Positions 59,921 through 64,000 of a stretch of DNA of 64,000 nt are shown here, in pieces. This DNA comes from Thalassobacillus sp043497085 (lineage in GTDB: Bacteria > Bacillota > Bacilli > Bacillales > Halobacillaceae), in the NCBI GenBank assembly GCA_043497085.1, contig JBIEKI010000019.1. One strand, given 5' to 3'. A program made the position numbers and the translations under genes. The notes under the pieces were generated by a model, which did not search any database, was not told the DNA's origin, and saw nothing but the letters and a program-made list of their open reading frames with translations. Each line of letters starts with the position of its first letter. Position 1 is the stretch's first letter.

Positions 59921-60724
59921 TTATTTTCCGATGAACATCTGTGTCCATACATTGCCATTCTCAACATAGCCTACGCCAATGTGAGTGAAGTTAGGGTTCA
60001 TGATGTTCTTACGGTGTCCTTCACTGTTCATCCACGCATTGACAACTTCCTGTGGGCTGCGTTGTCCTTTAGCGATGTTTTCCCCAGCTGTACGGTAGTC
60101 AATACCATAAGATTTCATCATATCAAATGGAGAACCGTAAGTCGGGCTGTTATGAGAGAAATATCCGTTAGAAGCCATATCCTGGGACTTATCACGAGCT
60201 ACCTTGCTTAGTTCTGCATCAGCTTTTAGCGGTGCAAGACCTTGCTTTTGGCGCTCCTGGTTAGTCAATTCTACTACTTGTTGTTCAAATTGATTCAACT
60301 GGCTGTTTTGCTCTGCAGCTGGCTGTTCAGCAGGCGCTTGTTCAGTCTGCTGTGGAGCAGGTGCTTGCTTTTGTTCTGGAGCTTCCTGTTTTTCAGCAGG
60401 TTTTTCTGGAGCTTCCTTTTTCTCAGGAGCTGGAGCAGGTGCCTGTTCTTTTTCAGCTGGCTGCTCTTGTTTAGGTTGTTCTTTAGGCTGTTCTTGCTGT
60501 GGAGTTTGTAGCTGATCCCATTGAACATTGTATTTCTTCAATACATCTTGCAACAATTTATTAACGTCATCCTGGGAGAAAGAACCTCCATAGGATTGTA
60601 TTTTATAGAATGCTTTAATTGAAGGTGCTTGTTGCTCGCCTCCAGCGTGTGCGTCTGCTGTAAAAGCACCACCTAGAAGCAATGCTGTTGATAATGCGAA
60701 TGCAGTACTTACTTTCTTGAACAT
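59921..60724 (-). CDS. ykwD: Secreted CAP-domain (SCP/PR1) protein (YkwD-like)
   Basis: 267 residues. A signal peptide ends at ADAHA. About 30-75 resembles the small SafA/YkwD N-terminal segment (YKIQSYGGSFSQDDVNKLLQ). A P/E/Q/A/K-rich linker of about 70 residues follows (75-145), then a CAP domain (about 146-267) with LTNQERQKQGLAPL, the active-site-like H in GYFSHNSP and WMNSEGHRKNIMNPNFTHIG. CAP proteins of Bacillus are spore or cell-surface proteins; activity unknown. The linker is low-complexity and varies fast in length. Good terminator. Confidence 0.88.
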   Translation of the reverse strand: MFKKVSTAFALSTALLLGGAFTADAHAGGEQQAPSIKAFYKIQSYGGSFSQDDVNKLLQDVLKKYNVQWDQLQTPQQEQPKEQPKQEQPAEKEQAPAPAPEKKEAPEKPAEKQEAPEQKQAPAPQQTEQAPAEQPAAEQNSQLNQFEQQVVELTNQERQKQGLAPLKADAELSKVARDKSQDMASNGYFSHNSPTYGSPFDMMKSYGIDYRTAGENIAKGQRSPQEVVNAWMNSEGHRKNIMNPNFTHIGVGYVENGNVWTQMFIGK

Positions 60725-60918
60725 GCGTTGATCCTCTCCTTTGGTGTTTTTTGTACACTAACATCATAGCATCGCTTTTCTGTAAAAATAGAACCATAGT
60801 TTTCCATTGACTATTAATGTAAACGCTATCAAAACAACAACCCTATCATTTCAATAAAAGCAAATAGATTGCTCTCTTAATCAGCTGGTAAAAACCGAAC
60901 TTTTTACTAGAATTTTCA

Positions 60919-60959
60919 TAAAAAAAGCCGTTGACAGACGTCAAAACGGCACTTTTTTG
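60919..60959 (-). terminator. Terminator of the MOSC-domain gene
   Basis: AAAAAAGCCGTT.../AACGGC..TTTTTT with inner GAC/GTC pairing; runs of T on both strands. Confidence 0.8.
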
Positions 60960-60980
60960 TTACGTTTCATTACTATTATG

Positions 60981-61619
60981 TTACAATTTCTGCTGTAAAG
61001 AGGCTCTTACACCTGCAGCTAAGGCAGGGACTTCTAAAATTCGTAAAACCTTCGCTTTATTATCTTTATCGCGAAAAAAAACATCATTCACATCGTCTAT
61101 GGTTACTTGGAGGGGATCCTTTTGTTTTAGTATCAGCTTATCTTCCGGATGTACAATTCCTTCCTTAATTACACGTAAATAAAATCCGGAAAGGCCTTTT
61201 TCAATCATTTTCACTGGAAAATCTACGAGTCCGTGTTTCCTGGCAATGGTATAACAGGGTTTCCGGGGCTCCGTTACTTCGAGTTCCGTTTCGCCTAAAA
61301 TGAATCGATCTCCTATAGCTGTTTCCCGTTCGTCCACTCCATTAACAGTTAAATTTTCTCCAAATGATGGATAAGGGAATTCCCGTTGGTACTCCTCTTC
61401 CCAGTGGCGGTAGTGCTGAGCTGGATATAGGCATACGGCTTTGTCTGGACCGCCATGGTGTTTTTGATCCGCCTGGTAGTCCCCTTTGAAGTTAAGTTTA
61501 CTTAATCGAATTGGTTCTTCAACTCTCTGTTTTTGGATCGCTGTTTTCAAAGGACCCTTATCCGTCTCTAAAATGACAGGTTTCCCGACACTGATCGCTT
61601 CTACATTAAAATGCGTCAC
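60981..61619 (-). CDS. MOSC-domain protein (YiiM-like)
   Basis: 212 residues from GTG 61619. The MOSC core reads GPDKAVCLYPAQHYRHWEEE, FGENLTVNGVDERETAIGDR and VTEPRKPCYTIARKHG, where the cysteine is the expected molybdenum/sulfur-relay residue. A 3-alpha domain (about 165-212, VTIDDVNDVFFRDKDNKAK) completes the YiiM plan. YiiM-type proteins help detoxify N-hydroxylated compounds via molybdenum cofactor. The start is preceded by GAGGTGGAAA; the frame to 61715 mostly overlaps the upstream gene. Overlaps ykgJ-like gene by 14 bases, so coupled. Confidence 0.88.
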   Translation of the reverse strand: MTHFNVEAISVGKPVILETDKGPLKTAIQKQRVEEPIRLSKLNFKGDYQADQKHHGGPDKAVCLYPAQHYRHWEEEYQREFPYPSFGENLTVNGVDERETAIGDRFILGETELEVTEPRKPCYTIARKHGLVDFPVKMIEKGLSGFYLRVIKEGIVHPEDKLILKQKDPLQVTIDDVNDVFFRDKDNKAKVLRILEVPALAAGVRASLQQKL

Positions 61620-62352
61620 TTTCCACCTCACTCCTTCGCTTAATCCAGGCAGGCAAATAATCATAACTCCATACATCACTGGGATAATCGACGAACAGCT
61701 CTTCTCCATTTTCATATAAGGCCTGCATGATTTCGTTTAATGCGCCCATATAATATTCATACAAAAATTCATAGCTGAACGGTTCATCAGGCATATGATT
61801 CTCCGCACAGACTTTGGGATTAGCATAATTCAGATAGGTACGGCAAGGAATCGGACGAATCTCATAAGCCATACACGTTTTTGTTTCCGGATCCAGCATC
61901 GGGCAAGGCAAGTCCAAACGTTTATAATTCAACTTTGTCTCATCTGCCTGCAGATCCATATTCAACGCTGTCTCCAACTTAACTTCATGTTCATCAAAAT
62001 AGGAGTTCCAGTGCTGATAGATTTTTTCTTTCCGCTCTTCTGGAAACTGCTCGATTTCCTTGAGCATCATTTTTGCTTCCATTTTTGTAACGATAATCGG
62101 AAAATAACAGCAAAATGCACAACCCTTGAAACAGCTGGCCTTCATGCCTGCATAGTCTTCCATCCGTTCTATTTCATGATCGACTTCGCTTAAAAGGCGT
62201 TTGAAACCGTTCAGGATAACAGATTGCGTATCCAATTCACTATCCAGCAATTCATCTATGATGTTATCGAAAAATGCGGGATCGACTTCATAATTTTTAT
62301 TCAGCCGCTCGCATTTATCGAGTATTTCCTGGTGTTTTAAATATTCCGTCAT
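61606..62352 (-). CDS. YkgJ-family cysteine-cluster protein
   Basis: 248 residues. The N-terminal cluster CFKGCAFCCYFP (C-x3-C-x2-CC) and later CPMLDPETKTC and IRPIPCRTYLN provide the eight or so cysteines thought to bind an Fe-S cluster or zinc. The function is not established. The remainder is helical. First gene of a two-gene operon with the MOSC protein, a pairing that suggests a shared metal-sulfur redox task. Confidence 0.85.
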   Translation of the reverse strand: MTEYLKHQEILDKCERLNKNYEVDPAFFDNIIDELLDSELDTQSVILNGFKRLLSEVDHEIERMEDYAGMKASCFKGCAFCCYFPIIVTKMEAKMMLKEIEQFPEERKEKIYQHWNSYFDEHEVKLETALNMDLQADETKLNYKRLDLPCPMLDPETKTCMAYEIRPIPCRTYLNYANPKVCAENHMPDEPFSYEFLYEYYMGALNEIMQALYENGEELFVDYPSDVWSYDYLPAWIKRRSEVESDAF

Positions 62353-62532
62353 GGAGATACTCCTTTTCTAATACAATCTATATCTACCATTATACATCCA
62401 GGAGCACTTTTTAGACTACCTCTTCAAATATAAGAAGAATTTCCTGATTCCTCTTTCGTTCTTATTTTTGAGATGTTACAATGGCACACGCATTCGAAGC
62501 ACATGAAAAAATACGCAGAAAGGATGATAGGG

Positions 62533-62664
62533 ATGCACGTAGGAAGCAAAGGCTGGTACGTTGAGAAATTGAAGGAACATGGTGTGAATACGATTCAAGG
62601 AAGAAAAGTAGAAAAGTATAAAAAGCACATTCTTGCAAACCTATTAGCCGAAAAAGAAGATTAA
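62533..62664 (+). CDS. DUF2639 small protein (YflJ-like)
   Basis: 43 residues from ATG 62533 (MHVGSKGWYVEKLKEHGVNT, IQGRKVEKYKKHILANLLAE). GSKGWYVxxLK and the basic helix are the DUF2639 signature; function unknown. AAAGGA lies eight bases upstream. The longer frame from 62473 covers the site and is not typical. Followed by a strong terminator. Confidence 0.82.
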   Translation: MHVGSKGWYVEKLKEHGVNTIQGRKVEKYKKHILANLLAEKED

Positions 62665-62673
62665 GTTTATACT

Positions 62674-62706
62674 AGGACAGGGGGATTGCTCCCTGTCCTT
62701 TTTTTC
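62674..62706 (+). terminator. Terminator of the DUF2639 gene
   Basis: AGGACAGGG/CCCTGTCCT stem with 8-base loop and TTTTTTT. Confidence 0.92.
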
Positions 62707-62739
62707 ATTACAAAATTTTTGATAGATTTCCTATCATCC

Positions 62740-62768
62740 ACCCCCGTAATTCGTAACATTATGTCGAA
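62740..62768 (+). promoter_or_regulatory. Probable sigma-I promoter of mreBH
   Basis: ACCCCC (62740-62745) and CGAA (62765-62768) match the -35 and -10 elements of sigma-I promoters. B. subtilis mreBH is sigma-I-dependent heat-stress gene. The start codon is 45 bases further. Confidence 0.75.
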
Positions 62769-62812
62769 TTAATATTAGAAGAAATCTGTCATCATTGGAG
62801 GTACGTCTCACT

Positions 62813-63820
62813 ATGTTTGCAACTGCTGAAATCGGAATTGATTTAGGAACTGCCAATATATTGATTTATTCGAAGTCCAAAGGAATCATCTTGAATGAAC
62901 CATCTGTAGTAGCTTATAACACAGATACGAAAGAAGTCGTAGCTGTCGGTAAAGAAGCAAAAGAAATGGTCGGTAAAACACCGAAAAATGTCATCCCTGT
63001 CCGCCCGCTGAAAGACGGGGTTATCGCTGATTACGATATGACAGCTCAGATGCTGAAGGAATTATTGAAAAAGGCGAGCAAAGAAGCTGGTGCTTCCATG
63101 CGTAAACCTACTGTGGTTGTCTGTACGCCATCTGGCTCAACTTCAGTCGAGCGACGCGCCATCCACAATGCAGTTAAAAGTTATGGCGCAAAGAACGTAC
63201 ACTTGATCGAAGAACCGATTGCTGCTGCAATTGGTGCAGACCTGCCGGTTGAAGAGCCGGTTGCCAACGTCATCGTCGATATCGGTGGCGGTACAAGTGA
63301 AGTGGCCATCATCTCATTCGGCGGTGTCGTTTCCTGCCGTTCCATCCGCACTGGCGGGGATAAAATGGATGAAGAAATTATTCAATATGTCCGTAAAGAA
63401 TACAACATCCTTATCGGTGAACGAACAGCTGAACAAATCAAAATGGAAATCGGTCATGCACTCGTTGACCATAAAGAAGAAAAAATGGAAGTCCGCGGCC
63501 GCGATATGGTCACAGGATTGCCAAAAACGATCGAACTAGGGTCTAAAGAAGTACAAGGAGCATTGCGCGAATCCCTTGAACAAATTTTAGAAACGATCCG
63601 TGCTACCTTGGAAGACTGCCCTCCTGAACTGAGCGGTGATATCGTCGACCACGGTGTCATCCTGACCGGTGGCGGCGCATTGCTGAAAGGCATGCAGGAA
63701 TGGCTTTCTGAAGTTATCGTCGTTCCTGTCCACCTGGCTCCTAACCCACTAGAATCAGTAGCAATCGGAACTGGGCGTTCCATCAAGATGATTCAAAAAC
63801 TACAAAAAGCTGCGAAGTAA
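62813..63820 (+). CDS. mreBH: MreB-like actin MreBH
   Basis: 335 residues, identical in length to B. subtilis MreBH. The actin fold shows phosphate 1 IGIDLGTANILIY, connect 1 EEPIAAAIGADLPVEEP, phosphate 2 VIVDIGGGTSEVAIIS and adenosine motif GVILTGGGALLKGM. It polymerises under the membrane and guides cell-wall elongation enzymes such as LytE. MreBH rather than MreB or Mbl by its start MFATAEIGIDL and its sigma-I-type promoter. GGAGG precedes ATG 62813 by ten bases; the upstream frame to 62795 covers that site. Confidence 0.92.
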   Translation: MFATAEIGIDLGTANILIYSKSKGIILNEPSVVAYNTDTKEVVAVGKEAKEMVGKTPKNVIPVRPLKDGVIADYDMTAQMLKELLKKASKEAGASMRKPTVVVCTPSGSTSVERRAIHNAVKSYGAKNVHLIEEPIAAAIGADLPVEEPVANVIVDIGGGTSEVAIISFGGVVSCRSIRTGGDKMDEEIIQYVRKEYNILIGERTAEQIKMEIGHALVDHKEEKMEVRGRDMVTGLPKTIELGSKEVQGALRESLEQILETIRATLEDCPPELSGDIVDHGVILTGGGALLKGMQEWLSEVIVVPVHLAPNPLESVAIGTGRSIKMIQKLQKAAK

Positions 63821-63875
63821 GTTCAGCGATTGTTAACGGACTTTTCCTACTAACAAGCATACAATCAGGTGAAGG

Positions 63876-64000
63876 GGCTGTCCCAAAAGCCTCTTTAAAA
63901 TGAAAAAACCACGAAGAAATTGATTTTTCTTCGTGGTTTTTTCGTTGTGAGCTTATTTCCCCAGTGAAACAGGCGGTTCCACTCCGCCTGTTTCAGGAAG
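63876..64000. mobile_element. Possible end of an insertion sequence at the window edge
   Basis: GGGGCTGTCCCAAAAGCC resembles the terminal repeats of IS1182-type elements in Bacillaceae. It is followed by a CCACGAAGAAA/TTTCTTCGTGG terminator hairpin (63904-63942) and a GAAACAGGCGG/CCGCCTGTTTC hairpin (63965-63993). No transposase frame is visible before the window ends, so this is tentative. Confidence 0.35.

Noticed and set aside
60242..60528. Long opposite-strand and shifted frames within the CAP-domain gene
   Set aside because: They are by-products of the low-complexity P/E/Q/K-rich linker, with biased leucine/serine or lysine/asparagine composition and no ribosome sites.
1..64000. CRISPR arrays, rRNA and tRNA genes, prophage or toxin-antitoxin modules
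   Set aside because: No regularly spaced direct repeats, no tRNA cloverleaf or rRNA-like blocks and no phage structural genes were recognised on reading both strands.

Overview
The window is a low-GC Gram-positive (Bacillaceae) chromosome segment. The evidence is strong AGGAGG-type ribosome binding sites, frequent TTG and GTG starts, Bacillus-type regulatory sites (a TRAP-like trp leader, PerR box, Zur boxes, sigma-B and sigma-I promoters), and many genes with close Bacillus subtilis counterparts (yxlEFG-like, rodA, typA, yugO, pdaA, yuiF, yfkD/F/H/I/J, znu, zosA, mreBH). A BCCT osmolyte transporter, several Na+-coupled carriers and the families of interspersed repeats suggest a halotolerant genus near Halobacillus, but the genus is an inference. 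There are no rRNA or tRNA genes, no CRISPR array and no prophage.

Layout. 0-2.2 kb: the start of a trp operon (trpE, then trpD running off the left edge) behind a leader carrying about a dozen GAG/UAG triplets and a hairpin that can hide the trpE ribosome binding site. 2.3-4.2 kb: yxlEFG-like ABC exporter operon. 4.2-5.4 kb: AT-rich patch with an IS200/IS605 end fragment, a 51-bp palindrome and an acetyltransferase gene. 5.4-12.1 kb: rodA, a spore-type cell-wall peptidase, a cation exchanger, a UvrD-like helicase and a frameshifted trmO-like gene. 12.2-15.2 kb: a decayed TusA/metallo-beta-lactamase locus, small genes, an isochorismatase-like hydrolase and nadE. 15.3-19.5 kb: K+ channel, bshB2, a sigma-B-type csbD gene and an IS605-type tnpB with its probable guide RNA. 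19.6-24.3 kb: typA, a two-component system with a YtkA-like lipoprotein, and a pterin dehydratase. 24.3-36 kb: peptidase, oxidoreductase, BCCT carrier, acetamidase, acyl-CoA ligase. 36-45 kb: YitT, a PAS sensor kinase, pdaA, yuiF, yfkD, an OsmC protein and yfkF. 45-50.5 kb: znuCB-zur-znuA and an amino-acid ABC pair. 50.6-56 kb: PerR-type zosA, yfkJIH and an AGCS symporter with an apparent ATA start. 56-64 kb: a GGDEF/EAL protein, SRAP, a CAP-domain protein, MOSC, YkgJ, DUF2639 and mreBH. The last 120 bp may be the edge of another insertion sequence.

The most unusual content lies between genes. A family of about 100-bp elements occurs four times in 11 kb, always in the same orientation. It carries a terminator-like hairpin with a compensatory base change, one copy sits inside another dispersed repeat, and one abuts the typA ribosome binding site. 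A second family of large foldback elements (at 17.5, 35.4 and 48.4 kb) has inverted ends. Four small genes of 36-52 codons were read directly from the sequence. Two genes appear broken: trmO-like by one base, and TusA/MBL by deletion plus frameshift.
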